A DNA stretch of 64,000 bases from Bacillus sp. UNC41MFS5 (GCF_000686805.1 NZ_KK366017.1:62001-126000); one strand, 5' to 3'; counted from the stretch's first letter, positions 19,108 to 28,448 are shown. Translations and numbers: made by a program. The notes: generated from the letters alone by a model not told the origin.

Positions 19108-19983
19108 ATGGTAGGGATTGTAGATGTAGCAAAGAAGGAAATTGTTTCTGCTAAAACCATTCTAGTTGTTGTGCCTGACATTACAAATCCGTTTTTTTCA
19201 AAGGTGTTTAGGGGGATTGAAGCAGTAGCGGTTACAAATGGATATCAAGTTATACTCGGCGATACAGGCAATGATCTGGAACGAGAAAAGTGGTTTTTAA
19301 ACCTTTTGCATCAAAAAAAAGCAGATGGAATGGCTTTATTAACTGCCCAAACGGATGCAGCAACCGTTGAAGAGGCGGCCCAAAGATTTCCGTTGGTCCT
19401 TGCGTGTGAGTACATGGAAGGTTCCAACATCACAACTGTTTCGATTGATAACATAAGCGGTGCCAGAAATGCAACGGAATATTTAATCGATTTGGGACAC
19501 GAAAGAATTGGCTGCATTATTGGACCTCTCAATAGTGTCTTGAACCGAGACCGTCTCAAAGGATTTTATCAAGCAATGTCAAGCAACAACCTTATCGTGG
19601 ATCCTGTGTTAGTCCAGGAAGGTGATTTCTCTTTTGAAAGCGGTTTTAACCTTATGATGAAGTTTTTTGCCATTGGTCAACTCCCATCTGCGATTTTCGC
19701 TGCAAATGATGAAATGGCAATGGGGGTCATTAAAGCCATTAAATCTAAGGGGCTTAAGGTGCCAGAGGATATTTCGGTTCTCGGTTTTGATAATCTTAAA
19801 TTCTCGTCCATATTCGAACCAGGTCTGACAACGATTGCCCAGCCCGCGTTTGAAATTGGTGAGAAAGTGGCGGAATTACTATTGAGGCTCATCAACAAAG
19901 AGGAAATCAAACACGAGCAAATGTTTTTAGCAAACCAGTTGATTGTAAGACAGTCTTGTCAGCAGTATGTGAAAATTTTTTAG
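19108..19983 (+). CDS. LacI-family protein lacking most of its HTH
   Basis: This is a LacI/PurR-type ligand-binding domain of 291 residues from ATG 19108. The N-terminus reads MVGIVDVAKKEIVS, the first helix of a LacI HTH, then passes directly to AKTILVVVPDITNPFFSKV, the start of the sugar-binding core. About 44 residues that normally hold the recognition helix and hinge are absent, with the frame intact. The core is complete (GFDNLKFSSIFEPGLTTI, then IGEKVAELLLRLI). It cannot bind DNA as a normal LacI would. It may be a decaying repressor or a ligand-binding partner protein. An in-frame ATG at 19039 would place the operator inside the coding region and is less likely. Confidence 0.8.
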   Translation: MVGIVDVAKKEIVSAKTILVVVPDITNPFFSKVFRGIEAVAVTNGYQVILGDTGNDLEREKWFLNLLHQKKADGMALLTAQTDAATVEEAAQRFPLVLACEYMEGSNITTVSIDNISGARNATEYLIDLGHERIGCIIGPLNSVLNRDRLKGFYQAMSSNNLIVDPVLVQEGDFSFESGFNLMMKFFAIGQLPSAIFAANDEMAMGVIKAIKSKGLKVPEDISVLGFDNLKFSSIFEPGLTTIAQPAFEIGEKVAELLLRLINKEEIKHEQMFLANQLIVRQSCQQYVKIF

Positions 19984-19990
19984 GAAAAAA

Positions 19991-20061
19991 TGTAATCAAT
20001 TACATTTTTTGGAGTGCGTAGAAGCCTGGTTTTATAACTTAAATGAATGTAATCCATTACT
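19991..20061. promoter_or_regulatory. Pair of degenerate operator-like palindromes
   Basis: TGTAATCAATTACA (19991-20004, within an 11-base A/T-extended inverted repeat that could also terminate transcription) and TGTAATCCATTACT (20048-20061) are variants of the 19057 operator, upstream of the binding-protein gene at 20182. Neither keeps the central CG. Confidence 0.5.
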
Positions 20062-20181
20062 AGTAATATTCTATTAAGCTTACATTTATGAAAAGGGGGT
20101 GGTGCCACACTTATAGATTGTAAGGTGGTACCGACAAATAACGAGCTTCAACTAAATAACTACTATAGTGGAGGTAATCAA

Positions 20182-21351
20182 ATGAAAAAGAGTTTTTTTA
20201 TTACAGTTTTACTGTTACTTGTTTTAAGTGTTTTTCTTGCAGGGTGTGGCGGAAAAAAATCTACTTCTGAACCAGCGAGCACGAAAAAGAATGAAAACTA
20301 CTCAGAAACAGCTTCAGGACCATTAACGATCAATCCAAAGATTCCTGATTTAGCGGTACAAGATAAAGGGCCGAACGGAGAACAGGCCGTTTCAGCTAAG
20401 ACATTGCAGCTTACGCAAGATGAGCTAAAGAAGATTAAAGAAGGTCATTATAAAGCGGCGATTGTTATGCACTACTCTGGTACTGACTATATGAATGCCG
20501 CAGTTGGTGCGATGAAGGATACATTTAAGAAGATGGGCATCAAGATCGTTGCTGTTACAGATGCACAGTTCAAAGCGGAAAAGCAAGTAAATGATATCGA
20601 AACCGTTTTAGCGAAAAAGCCGGACATTATGATTTCTGTTCCAGTTGATGCCGTATCTACCGCACCAGCTTATAAAAAGGCTGTTGCCCAAGGCGTAAAG
20701 TTAGTATTCATGGATGGTGCTGCACAAGGTTTAGTTGCAGGTAAAGATTACATCAGTATTGTGTCTGGTGACAACATGGGTAACGGAGCAACCGCAGCAG
20801 ACATTATGGCTGAAAAACTTGGCGGAAAGGGTAAAGTCGGCATTGTGTATCACGATGTAAACTTCTTTGTAACCAAAAACCGTTCTGATGCTTTTGAAAA
20901 AAGAATCAAAGAAAAATATCCAAATATTGAGATTGTCGCAAAAAGTGGGATTACTGGTCCAAATCAGGCAGAAGAAGTAGCATCTGCTATGTTGACAAGA
21001 CACCATGATATTGATGGTATCTTCGCTCCATGGGATGTACCGGCTGAAGGTGTTATGGCTGCAGCAAGAACGGCTGGCAGGGATGACCTAGTTGTTACAA
21101 CAGTTGACTTAGGTACAAACGTAGCAATCTCCATTGCACAAGATGGAATTGTTAAAGGTCTTGGAGCACAGCTGCCATATGACCAAGGTGTAGCACAAGC
21201 GATCCTTGCCGGCTATGCCCTATTAGGAAAAGAAGCACCACCGTATGTTGCTTCACCATCAATCAAAGTTACGAAAGAGAATGTATTAGATGAATGGAAG
21301 TTAATCTACGGAACAGAGGCTCCTGACACAGTAAAAAATGCGATGAAGTAA
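20182..21351 (+). CDS. Sugar ABC transporter substrate-binding lipoprotein
   Basis: The 389-residue extracellular lipoprotein has a signal peptide with lipobox LAGC (Cys22), a polar linker and a type-I periplasmic-binding-protein fold (Peripla_BP_4). It delivers a sugar or sugar-like ligand to the membrane transporter encoded next. ATG 20182 is supported by GTGGAGG; the frame is open further upstream to a GTG. It is a close paralogue of the proteins at 28557 and 29774 and of the kinase C-terminus. Segments such as AVTDAQFKAEKQV and TVDLGTNVA are shared by all four. The ligand is unknown. Confidence 0.92.
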   Translation: MKKSFFITVLLLLVLSVFLAGCGGKKSTSEPASTKKNENYSETASGPLTINPKIPDLAVQDKGPNGEQAVSAKTLQLTQDELKKIKEGHYKAAIVMHYSGTDYMNAAVGAMKDTFKKMGIKIVAVTDAQFKAEKQVNDIETVLAKKPDIMISVPVDAVSTAPAYKKAVAQGVKLVFMDGAAQGLVAGKDYISIVSGDNMGNGATAADIMAEKLGGKGKVGIVYHDVNFFVTKNRSDAFEKRIKEKYPNIEIVAKSGITGPNQAEEVASAMLTRHHDIDGIFAPWDVPAEGVMAAARTAGRDDLVVTTVDLGTNVAISIAQDGIVKGLGAQLPYDQGVAQAILAGYALLGKEAPPYVASPSIKVTKENVLDEWKLIYGTEAPDTVKNAMK

Positions 21352-21366
21352 TTTTAAAAAAAGGAT

Positions 21367-21392
21367 AGAGGCTGCTTTTGAAAGCAGCCTCT
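21367..21392 (+). promoter_or_regulatory. Intercistronic hairpin without T run
   Basis: AGAGGCTGCTTT (21367-21378) pairs perfectly with AAAGCAGCCTCT (21381-21392). Without a T tract it is more likely to stabilise the 3' end of the binding-protein message than to terminate. Confidence 0.6.
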
Positions 21393-21416
21393 AACATAAA
21401 AAGAAGGTGAACTTGG

Positions 21417-22913
21417 ATGGAACAACCGATTCTCGAAATGAGAGGTATTAATAAAGCTTTTAATGGGATTACCGTTTTAAACGATGTTCATTTTTCCGTC
21501 AAAAAAGGTGAAGTTCACGCCTTGATGGGGGGAAATGGTGCCGGGAAATCGACGTTAATGAAAATCCTCACAGGCGTATACTCTGCAGACAGCGGCGAGA
21601 TTTTAATTGAAGGAAAACCGGTAAGCATTAAAAGTTATGATGATGCTCAAAAGAATAATATATCGATGATTTTCCAAGAGTTTAGTTTAATTCCTACCCT
21701 TACCGTCGCCCAAAACATCTATCTTACTCGTGAGAAGAAAACATCATTAGGGCTGCTCGATGATAAGGATTGTGAGAAGAAAACAGAAAAATTGCTAGAA
21801 GAATTAGGCGTAGATATTAGACCAAATGATGTAGTTCAAAATTTGGGGGTTGGCTATTGGCAGATGACGGAAATTGCCAAAGCGCTTTCCCAAGAAGCAA
21901 AGATTCTGATTATGGATGAGCCAACCTCGTCCTTAACCAAAAATGAAACGGAAGTACTCTTTAGTTTTATTAACAAATTGAAAGCAAAAGGTTATTCCAT
22001 CATCTATATTTCTCACCGGATGGATGAAATCTTTGAAATATGTGACAGAATCACGATTATGCGTGATGGCCGATATATCACAACAGAAAAATGCAGTGAA
22101 ACCGATCTTGATACTGTAATTTCACATATTGTCGGTATGCAATTTGACCAAGCGTTTGAATGGAAAGAACGTTCCTACGCAACGGACGTGCCGCCGATTT
22201 TTGAAGTAAGAAACTTAAATGCCGAACATGTCCAGGATATTAATCTAAAAATTCAGCCGGGTGAAATCGTCGGAATTGCCGGGTTAATGGGAAGCGGCCG
22301 GACGGAATTACTTCGAAATCTCTTTGGGATTGACCCAATTAAGAGTGGAGACATCTACATCAATGGTCAAAAACAATCCATTAAGAATCCAAAGAATGCT
22401 ATAGAAGCCGGACTTGCACTGATTCCGGAGGACCGCCGGATGCAAGGATTGGTCCTTGAACATAGTGTCAAGGATAATATGATTCTTCCAATTCTTTCGA
22501 AGGTGAAAAAAGGAGCTTTTATTGATAGTAAGAAATCCAATGAGATTAGTAATGAATTTGTAAGGAAGTTAAATATTAAAACAGATAATATTTTTAAAAA
22601 GGCCGGGTTGTTATCGGGCGGTAATCAGCAAAAAATCGTTCTAGCCAAATGGCTGGCCAACGACCCTACTGTCTTGATGTTGGATGAACCAACAATTGGT
22701 GTGGATATAGGTGCAAAAACAGAAATTGTGGAAATTATTCGAGCTATGGCCGAAAACGGCAAGGCGATCCTTGTGGTTTCCTCCGAGCTCCCAGAACTGC
22801 TTGCTTTGAGTGACCGTGTGATCGTCATGCATGATGGGAAAATCAAAAAGGAAATGACCCGCAGGGAGATTAAATCAGAGGAGGAATTACAATATGCAAT
22901 CCAAGGTTTCTAG
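21417..22913 (+). CDS. Sugar ABC transporter ATP-binding protein (RbsA/MglA type)
   Basis: A 498-residue tandem ATPase with two nucleotide-binding domains. The first has Walker A GGNGAGKST (38-46) and Walker B LIMDEPTSS; its signature region is degenerate (LGVGYWQMTEIAKAL), as is usual in this family. The second has a clear signature LLSGGNQQK and Walker B VLMLDEPTIGVD but a degenerate Walker A (GLMGSGRTE). It energises import of a monosaccharide-type substrate with the permease at 22894, overlapping it by 20 bases. It is the only complete ATPase of this island, shared by three binding proteins. Confidence 0.95.
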   Translation: MEQPILEMRGINKAFNGITVLNDVHFSVKKGEVHALMGGNGAGKSTLMKILTGVYSADSGEILIEGKPVSIKSYDDAQKNNISMIFQEFSLIPTLTVAQNIYLTREKKTSLGLLDDKDCEKKTEKLLEELGVDIRPNDVVQNLGVGYWQMTEIAKALSQEAKILIMDEPTSSLTKNETEVLFSFINKLKAKGYSIIYISHRMDEIFEICDRITIMRDGRYITTEKCSETDLDTVISHIVGMQFDQAFEWKERSYATDVPPIFEVRNLNAEHVQDINLKIQPGEIVGIAGLMGSGRTELLRNLFGIDPIKSGDIYINGQKQSIKNPKNAIEAGLALIPEDRRMQGLVLEHSVKDNMILPILSKVKKGAFIDSKKSNEISNEFVRKLNIKTDNIFKKAGLLSGGNQQKIVLAKWLANDPTVLMLDEPTIGVDIGAKTEIVEIIRAMAENGKAILVVSSELPELLALSDRVIVMHDGKIKKEMTRREIKSEEELQYAIQGF

Positions 22914-23874
22914 TATTCAAAAGCCAGCAACTTCTGCGTTGAAAGGATTCGAGTGGCGTAATTATATTGTCTATTTTGCCTTCGTGGGCGTATTAATCTA
23001 TTTTTCTATCAGCTTAAGTGATGAAGGGTTTTTAACTTCAGGGAACTTATTAAACATTGTTAGACAAACAGCGACGATTTCTTTGATGGCGTTAGCAATG
23101 ACATTTGTTATTAGTACAGGAGAAATCGACCTTTCTGTCGGTTCCATCGCTGCCCTTTCTTCTCTGGTAGGTGCATTAGCCATCCAAGCTGGTTATGGCA
23201 TCATTGGTGGACTTATAGGCGGTGTTGGTACAGGTCTTGTGGTTGGATTAATCAATGGTCTGCTTGTAACAAAAGTAGCGATTCCTTCCTTCTTGGTAAC
23301 ACTGGGAACGATGGGAGCCATTAAAGGTGCTGCGATGTGGGTTACAGATACTGCTCCAGTTCCGATTGTAGACGCAAATTTCAATTTCATCTTTGGTTCA
23401 GGGGACATTGGTCCGATTCCAGTTTTACTTATTTGGACTCTAGTATTTACAGTGATTGCCCATATATTACTTCGTAAAACATCTTTTGGCCGTCAGGTAT
23501 TGGCGACAGGTGGTAACGAAAATGCGGCAAGATTCTCTGGCGTAAAGACAATGAAGATCAAGTTAATGGTATTCCTTGCAACTGGTTTAATGGCTGGTTT
23601 AGCTGGTCTCCTTTATGCGGGCCGTATGAATGCCGGACGTTTTTCCTTCGGTGAAGGGGATGAGCTTTCTGTTATTGCTGCGGTTATCCTTGGTGGGACA
23701 AGCTTGTTTGGCGGTGTAGGAACAATCATCGGAACGATTGTTGGTTCCTTAATGATTGGTACGATCAACAATGGGTTGATTATCATGGGTCTTGATGTCA
23801 GCCAGCAAATGATTATCAAAGGAGTTATCATTATCTTGGCGGTGGCTTTCGGTAAGAAAGCGTTGAAGAGGTAA
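22894..23874 (+). CDS. Sugar ABC transporter permease (RbsC type)
   Basis: A 326-residue membrane protein of the BPD_transp_2 family with about 8-10 helices. GEIDLSVGSIAALSSL (about residue 70) and ILGGTSLFGGVGTIIGT (about 265) are the conserved family segments. Its start overlaps the ATPase gene, so the two are translationally coupled. It forms the membrane channel for the ligand delivered by the neighbouring lipoproteins. Confidence 0.94.
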   Translation: MQSKVSSIQKPATSALKGFEWRNYIVYFAFVGVLIYFSISLSDEGFLTSGNLLNIVRQTATISLMALAMTFVISTGEIDLSVGSIAALSSLVGALAIQAGYGIIGGLIGGVGTGLVVGLINGLLVTKVAIPSFLVTLGTMGAIKGAAMWVTDTAPVPIVDANFNFIFGSGDIGPIPVLLIWTLVFTVIAHILLRKTSFGRQVLATGGNENAARFSGVKTMKIKLMVFLATGLMAGLAGLLYAGRMNAGRFSFGEGDELSVIAAVILGGTSLFGGVGTIIGTIVGSLMIGTINNGLIIMGLDVSQQMIIKGVIIILAVAFGKKALKR

Positions 23875-23892
23875 TTTTTAATAGAGGTTTCC

Positions 23893-24024
23893 GCGGAATA
23901 ATTGCAAAATTCTGCGGAATCCCCCCGGAAATTGATGGAATTAATAAGAAAACTGGCGGAATTTCCTCGGAAATTGCGGAATTAATGATAAAAGCGGCGG
24001 AATTCTTTTCAAAAAAAGCGGAAT
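23893..24024. repeat. Seven-unit repeat with 21-base period
   Basis: GGAAT occurs at 23895, 23916, 23937, 23958, 23978, 23999 and 24020: spacings 21, 21, 21, 20, 21, 21. Six of the seven are GCGGAAT. Between some units a CGGAAATT variant appears. The array fills most of the 212-base gap between the permease and the oxidoreductase gene. Confidence 0.85.
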
Positions 24025-24086
24025 GACCCTATGCGGTGTATAATTTGCATTCTTGAACAACACGATCATGAACAGGAGGAAGAAAG

Positions 24087-25265
24087 GTGGAGAAGATTAA
24101 AGTTGGTATCATTGGTACTGGTTTTATCGGGCCGACTCACATTGAAGCCATCAGAAGGCTTGGCTTTGTTGAAGTAGCTGGTTTGGCGGAAACCAGTCAA
24201 GAAATGGCTGAAAAAAAGGCAGCTGAGCTGGGAATTCCGAAGGCATTTGGTGATTACCGAGAAATGCTGAAAGACAGCGAAATCCAGGTCGTGCACAATT
24301 GCACACCAAATCATCTTCATTTTGCCATTAATAAAGAGATTATTTTAGTTGGAAAGCATGTTGTCTCAGAGAAACCACTGGCTATGAACAGTGATGAATC
24401 AGCAGAATTGTTGGAGTTAGCAGAAAAACAAGGCGTCATCCATGCGGTGAACTTTAATTACAGACAGCATGCGAGTGTACAAAACTTAAAAGCGAAAATC
24501 ACTGAAGGTGATCTTGGGAAAGTGAACTTGGTTCACGGAAGCTACTTGCAGGACTGGTTATTATATGAAACAGACTACAACTGGCGTTTGGCGCCGGAAG
24601 TAGGCGGAAAGTCACGCGCAGTAGCGGACATTGGTTCCCATTGGTGTGATACCGTCCAATTTGTAACAGGCAAAAGGATTGTCGAAGTTTTTGCCGATTT
24701 AGCCACTGTTGTTCCAATAAGAAAGAAACCGACAGGAAACGTAGCTACCTTTGGGGCACAGACGTCGGAAGATATGCAATATGAAGATGTACCAATTAAT
24801 ACAGAAGACTATGCATCCGTTCTTGTCCGGTTTGAAGATGGAGCACGAGGAGTCTTTACGGTATCTCAAGTAAGTGCGGGACGGAAAAATAGATTAAGCT
24901 TTGAGATTAACGGTAATCAAGCTTCAGTATTTTGGAATCAGGAAGAGCCTGAGAAGCTATGGATTGGGCACCGGGATAAAGCAAATGAAGTTCTATTAGC
25001 GGATCCGGCGTTGTTTTCACCAGAGGCAAAGTCTGCTATCCATCATCCAGGAGGGCATAATGAGGGCTGGCCGGATGCTTTGAAAAATATGATGTTGAAT
25101 TTCTACTCGTTTGTTCGTGACGGCAAAAGCCTGAAAACAGACAAGCCAAATTTTGCGACATTTGCCGATGGACACCTTTCGATGTGTATCACAGACGCAA
25201 TCTTAGAAAGTAACCAGCAACAGAAATGGGTGAAGGTTCAGGCTAGCAAGGAGGTACTTGCGTGA
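24087..25265 (+). CDS. Gfo/Idh/MocA family oxidoreductase
   Basis: A 392-residue NAD(P)-dependent sugar or cyclitol dehydrogenase. GIIGTGFIGPTH at the N-terminus is the Rossmann loop, VSEKPLA holds the conserved catalytic-loop Lys-Pro, and the C-terminal half is the family's beta-sheet substrate domain (ADIGSHWCDTVQF). The start is GTG 24087 with AGGAGGAAGAAAG before it. It overlaps the downstream isomerase gene by four bases (GTGA), indicating an operon. The likely role is oxidation or reduction of the imported sugar at C1-C3; the exact substrate cannot be told. Confidence 0.92.
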   Translation: MEKIKVGIIGTGFIGPTHIEAIRRLGFVEVAGLAETSQEMAEKKAAELGIPKAFGDYREMLKDSEIQVVHNCTPNHLHFAINKEIILVGKHVVSEKPLAMNSDESAELLELAEKQGVIHAVNFNYRQHASVQNLKAKITEGDLGKVNLVHGSYLQDWLLYETDYNWRLAPEVGGKSRAVADIGSHWCDTVQFVTGKRIVEVFADLATVVPIRKKPTGNVATFGAQTSEDMQYEDVPINTEDYASVLVRFEDGARGVFTVSQVSAGRKNRLSFEINGNQASVFWNQEEPEKLWIGHRDKANEVLLADPALFSPEAKSAIHHPGGHNEGWPDALKNMMLNFYSFVRDGKSLKTDKPNFATFADGHLSMCITDAILESNQQQKWVKVQASKEVLA

Positions 25266-26233
25266 AATTAGGTGTATTTACCCCCTTGTATCAGAACCTG
25301 CCTTTTGAAGAAATGTTGGATAAACTGGCAGCCATGGGTGTGGAGGCTGTTGAATTGGGGACAGGGAATTATCCCGGCAATCATCACTGTAATCCGGATG
25401 AATTGCTTGAATCTCCTGAAAAAAGAAAATCATTCCTGAGAGCGCTTGAAACTAGGGGAATAACGATCAGCGGCTTAAGCTGCCACGGTAACCCGCTTCA
25501 TCCAAATATAAACATTGCTCAAGAGTCACATGACGTTTGGCGAAAAACGGTATTACTTGCAGAACTTTTGGAAGTTCCTGTAATCAATGGCTTCTCCGGC
25601 TGTCCGGGTGATCATATAAGTGCAAAAAATCCAAACTGGGTTACATGCTCATGGCCTCCGGAATATTTAGAAGTGCTGAACTGGCAATGGAACGAAGTCG
25701 TTATTCCTTATTGGAAAGAGGAAGCAAAATTCGCGAAGTTGCACGGCATTAATCACATAGCTTTTGAGATGCACCCAGGATTTGTCGTTTATAATCCTGA
25801 AACTCTATTAAAGTTAAGGGAGCATGCCGGCGAAAACATTGGGGCAAACTTTGATCCGAGCCACCTTGTTTGGCAAGGAATTGACCCGGTCGAGGCCATC
25901 AAAAAGCTTGGCAGGGAAAATGCGATTTTCCATTTCCATGCGAAGGACACTTATTTAGATCAAGCAAATATCAAGATTAATGGTGTTTTAGATACAAAGC
26001 ATTATAGCCAAATTTTAGACCGCTCTTGGACATTTAGATCAATCGGATACGGCTCGGACGAAAAAATGTGGAAAGACATTATCAGTGCCCTAAGAGCGGT
26101 GGGATATGATTATGTAGTTTCGATTGAACATGAAGATATGCTGGCTTCCACCGACGAGGGACTAAGCAAAGCTATTACTCTCTTAAAAGGGGCCATGTTC
26201 AAGGAGAAAATTACCGAGATGTGGTGGGCTTAA
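25262..26233 (+). CDS. Sugar phosphate isomerase/epimerase (TIM barrel)
   Basis: A 323-residue AP-endonuclease-2-fold protein like IolE and related isomerases. Metal-ligand candidates lie at the ends of strands: Glu in FEMHPGFVVYNP, Asp in ANFDPSHLVWQG, His in FHFHAKDTY and Glu in VSIEHEDML. The start GTG overlaps the stop of the oxidoreductase gene. It differs clearly from the other three barrels of the island and is the parent type of the relic at 36031-36246. Its pairing with a Gfo/Idh/MocA enzyme suggests consecutive steps on a keto sugar or cyclitol. Confidence 0.9.
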   Translation: MKLGVFTPLYQNLPFEEMLDKLAAMGVEAVELGTGNYPGNHHCNPDELLESPEKRKSFLRALETRGITISGLSCHGNPLHPNINIAQESHDVWRKTVLLAELLEVPVINGFSGCPGDHISAKNPNWVTCSWPPEYLEVLNWQWNEVVIPYWKEEAKFAKLHGINHIAFEMHPGFVVYNPETLLKLREHAGENIGANFDPSHLVWQGIDPVEAIKKLGRENAIFHFHAKDTYLDQANIKINGVLDTKHYSQILDRSWTFRSIGYGSDEKMWKDIISALRAVGYDYVVSIEHEDMLASTDEGLSKAITLLKGAMFKEKITEMWWA

Positions 26234-26237
26234 TTTT

Positions 26238-26289
26238 TTGGAAGCATGGGGACGGTTCTCTTGCTTCCAAAGGGAGGGTTTTCCCTCCC
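26238..26289. repeat. REP-like palindrome with GGGGACGGTTCTC core
   Basis: TTGGAAGCA (26238-26246) pairs with TGCTTCCAA (26262-26270) around a loop containing GGGGACGGTTCTC, a core I associate with dispersed palindromic elements of bacilli. A second hairpin, GGGAGGG (26272-26278) with CCCTCCC (26283-26289), follows. It lies between two genes of one operon. Confidence 0.6.
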
Positions 26290-26362
26290 GCAGCTCATTT
26301 CAAGGAAATATGATGGGATAATTGTTTTTCAAAATTAATGATGAATGATTGGAGGCAGTACG

Positions 26363-27397
26363 ATGACAACAATGAATGCAGTATTTTTTCCAGGAGATAA
26401 AAAGGTAGAGATTCGCCAGGTTGAAATTCCAACGCCTGGCCAAGGGGAAGTATTAGTTCAGTTAAAAGCATCAGCGATCTGCAGAAGCGATATGAGCTTA
26501 TATTATGGAACTTCCGTTTTTGAAGGAACAAAATGCGGATGCACGGTACCAGGGCATGAACCTGCAGGAGTTATCACGGAAGTAGGAGCTGGCGTTTCCA
26601 ATTACAAAGCGGGTGACAGAGTTGCTGTTTACTTAGCTCTTGGCTGTGGTGAATGTGCACATTGTAAGAGCGGCTACAAAATGTTCTGCAAAGAGTTTAA
26701 ATGTATCGGCTTTGACTCTCACGGCGGTGACGCAGAGTACATGGTCGTTCCAGCTGAAAACTGTATGAGATTGCCAGATAGCATGAGTTTCGTAACGGCC
26801 GCTGTTTCAACCGACGCTGTTGGAACCCTTTATCACGCACAAAAGAGATTAGGAATTTCCGGTAGAGATTATCTCGTTATTTTTGGAATGGGTCCTATGG
26901 GCGGTGCGGGTGTGATGATCGCCAAAGGATTAGGCGCAACCGTTATTGCTGTTGATATGCTTGATGAGCGCTTGGAGCTTGCGAAGGAATTGGGTGCGGA
27001 TTATACCATCAATGGTAAAACAATGAATGTTCAAGAAGAAATCGCTCGTATTACAAAGGGTCTTGGTGCAGATGCTGCGATTGATTGTTCCGGAAGCCCT
27101 TACGGTGAGAATGATGCATTAGATTGCGTGAGAGCACATGGACGTGTCGCTTTTATCGGGGAAAGTAAAGAGACAACAATCAAACCAAGTGCGCAATTAA
27201 TTCGAAAACAGATTTCTGTAATGGGTTCTTGGTACTTCCCAATTCAAGAATTTGATGAAATTGCGGAGTTTATTGTTAGAAAGAATCTGCCTGTAGAAAA
27301 ATTAGTTACACACCAATTTAAATTAGAAGAAGCAGAAACTGCTTTCCGTATGTTTGACGAAAGAAAGACGGAGAAAGCTGTGTTTGTTTGGGAATAA
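26363..27397 (+). CDS. Zinc-dependent medium-chain alcohol/polyol dehydrogenase
   Basis: A 344-residue MDR-family enzyme from ATG 26363, chosen because GGAGG lies eight bases upstream; the frame is open to an ATG at 26345. Catalytic zinc ligands are Cys40, His65 and Glu66 (PGHEPAG); the structural zinc site is Cys95, 98, 101 and 109. The NAD-binding Rossmann segment follows (VIFGMGPMGGAGV). It oxidises a secondary alcohol of a sugar or polyol. Its neighbours are sugar isomerases on both sides. Confidence 0.91.
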   Translation: MTTMNAVFFPGDKKVEIRQVEIPTPGQGEVLVQLKASAICRSDMSLYYGTSVFEGTKCGCTVPGHEPAGVITEVGAGVSNYKAGDRVAVYLALGCGECAHCKSGYKMFCKEFKCIGFDSHGGDAEYMVVPAENCMRLPDSMSFVTAAVSTDAVGTLYHAQKRLGISGRDYLVIFGMGPMGGAGVMIAKGLGATVIAVDMLDERLELAKELGADYTINGKTMNVQEEIARITKGLGADAAIDCSGSPYGENDALDCVRAHGRVAFIGESKETTIKPSAQLIRKQISVMGSWYFPIQEFDEIAEFIVRKNLPVEKLVTHQFKLEEAETAFRMFDERKTEKAVFVWE

Positions 27398-27452
27398 ACG
27401 TTAACAAATAATAAAACCTTTTGGTACGTAATTCTTGAGGAGGATCAATAAA

Positions 27453-28295
27453 ATGAAACTTTCATTTAATACTTGGGTTTATAATTCTTTTCCATCCATG
27501 TTGCCCTTTTATCCATTAGAAGAAGTGATTAGTCGAATTGCTGCATTTGGATATGATGGAATTGAAATAGGTTGTGCGAGTCCGCATGCATGGCCTGATT
27601 ATCTATCCACACAAAGACGTAAGGAAATTCTTCAGCATTTAAAAAGAAATAATCTTAATGTAGCTGCAATGCTTCCCGCACCTGGAGGAGGACCTGGAGT
27701 GAATCCAAGTTCAGCTTTGAAAGAAGAGCGTGAATTTACGATCAATCATTATAAGGAAGTCATTCGTTTAGCGCATGACTGGGAATGCCCAACTGTGATG
27801 TGGCTTGCCGGCTGGTTTGGTTTTGGTATGAACAAACAAGAAGCATGGAAGTATAGCCGCGAAGGTTTGCAAGATGTGGCAAAATATGCGAAAGACCTTG
27901 GAATCACATTAGTAGTTGAACCTCAAGCTGCTGATTGTAATTTAATTGAATCGGCAGATGATGCCCTGCAGTTGGCAGAAGAATCAGGTGAATCCAATGT
28001 GAAAGTGATGTTTGATACGTTCCATGCCCTATATCGTAATGAAGTACCGAGTGATTATGTTTATAAAATGAAAGATAAGTTGCATCATGTTCATATTTCG
28101 GATGACGATCGTTTACCGCCTGGACAAGGAACGGTAAATTGGGATTCCGTATTAAAAGCATTAAAGGAAATCGATTACAAGGGCTACCTCTCAATGGAAA
28201 TTGGATTTGGTACTAGAAAAGCAGATCCTGATTGGTATGCAAAAACATCCATTGATTACTTGACAGAAAAGTTAAAAGGAATTGGATGTAAGTAA
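27453..28295 (+). CDS. Sugar phosphate isomerase/epimerase (TIM barrel)
   Basis: A 280-residue AP-endonuclease-2-fold protein from ATG 27453 (GAGGAGG upstream). Metal-ligand candidates are Glu in VVEPQAADCNL, Asp in VMFDTFHALYRNE, His in HHVHISDDDR and Glu in SMEIGFG. The HISDDDRLPPGQG block is typical of keto-sugar epimerases and IolE/IolI-like proteins. It is last in the run that began at 24087; an operator and long leader follow before the next lipoprotein gene. Confidence 0.9.
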   Translation: MKLSFNTWVYNSFPSMLPFYPLEEVISRIAAFGYDGIEIGCASPHAWPDYLSTQRRKEILQHLKRNNLNVAAMLPAPGGGPGVNPSSALKEEREFTINHYKEVIRLAHDWECPTVMWLAGWFGFGMNKQEAWKYSREGLQDVAKYAKDLGITLVVEPQAADCNLIESADDALQLAEESGESNVKVMFDTFHALYRNEVPSDYVYKMKDKLHHVHISDDDRLPPGQGTVNWDSVLKALKEIDYKGYLSMEIGFGTRKADPDWYAKTSIDYLTEKLKGIGCK

Positions 28296-28448
28296 TAACC
28301 TAATTGAAAAAAATATAATCGGGGCGGATACAGGCGTTTAATTGCAACTGGTTCGCCCAGTAAATCTATTCAAATATTTATAAAATTTAATAGAAAACAT
28401 AATCACCGTAGAAAAGTAGGAAAAAATCAATTTTTATTAATGAAAAAA

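Noticed and set aside
23893..24024. CRISPR array
   Set aside because: Units are about 7 bases with 14-base gaps, far too short, and no cas genes are present.
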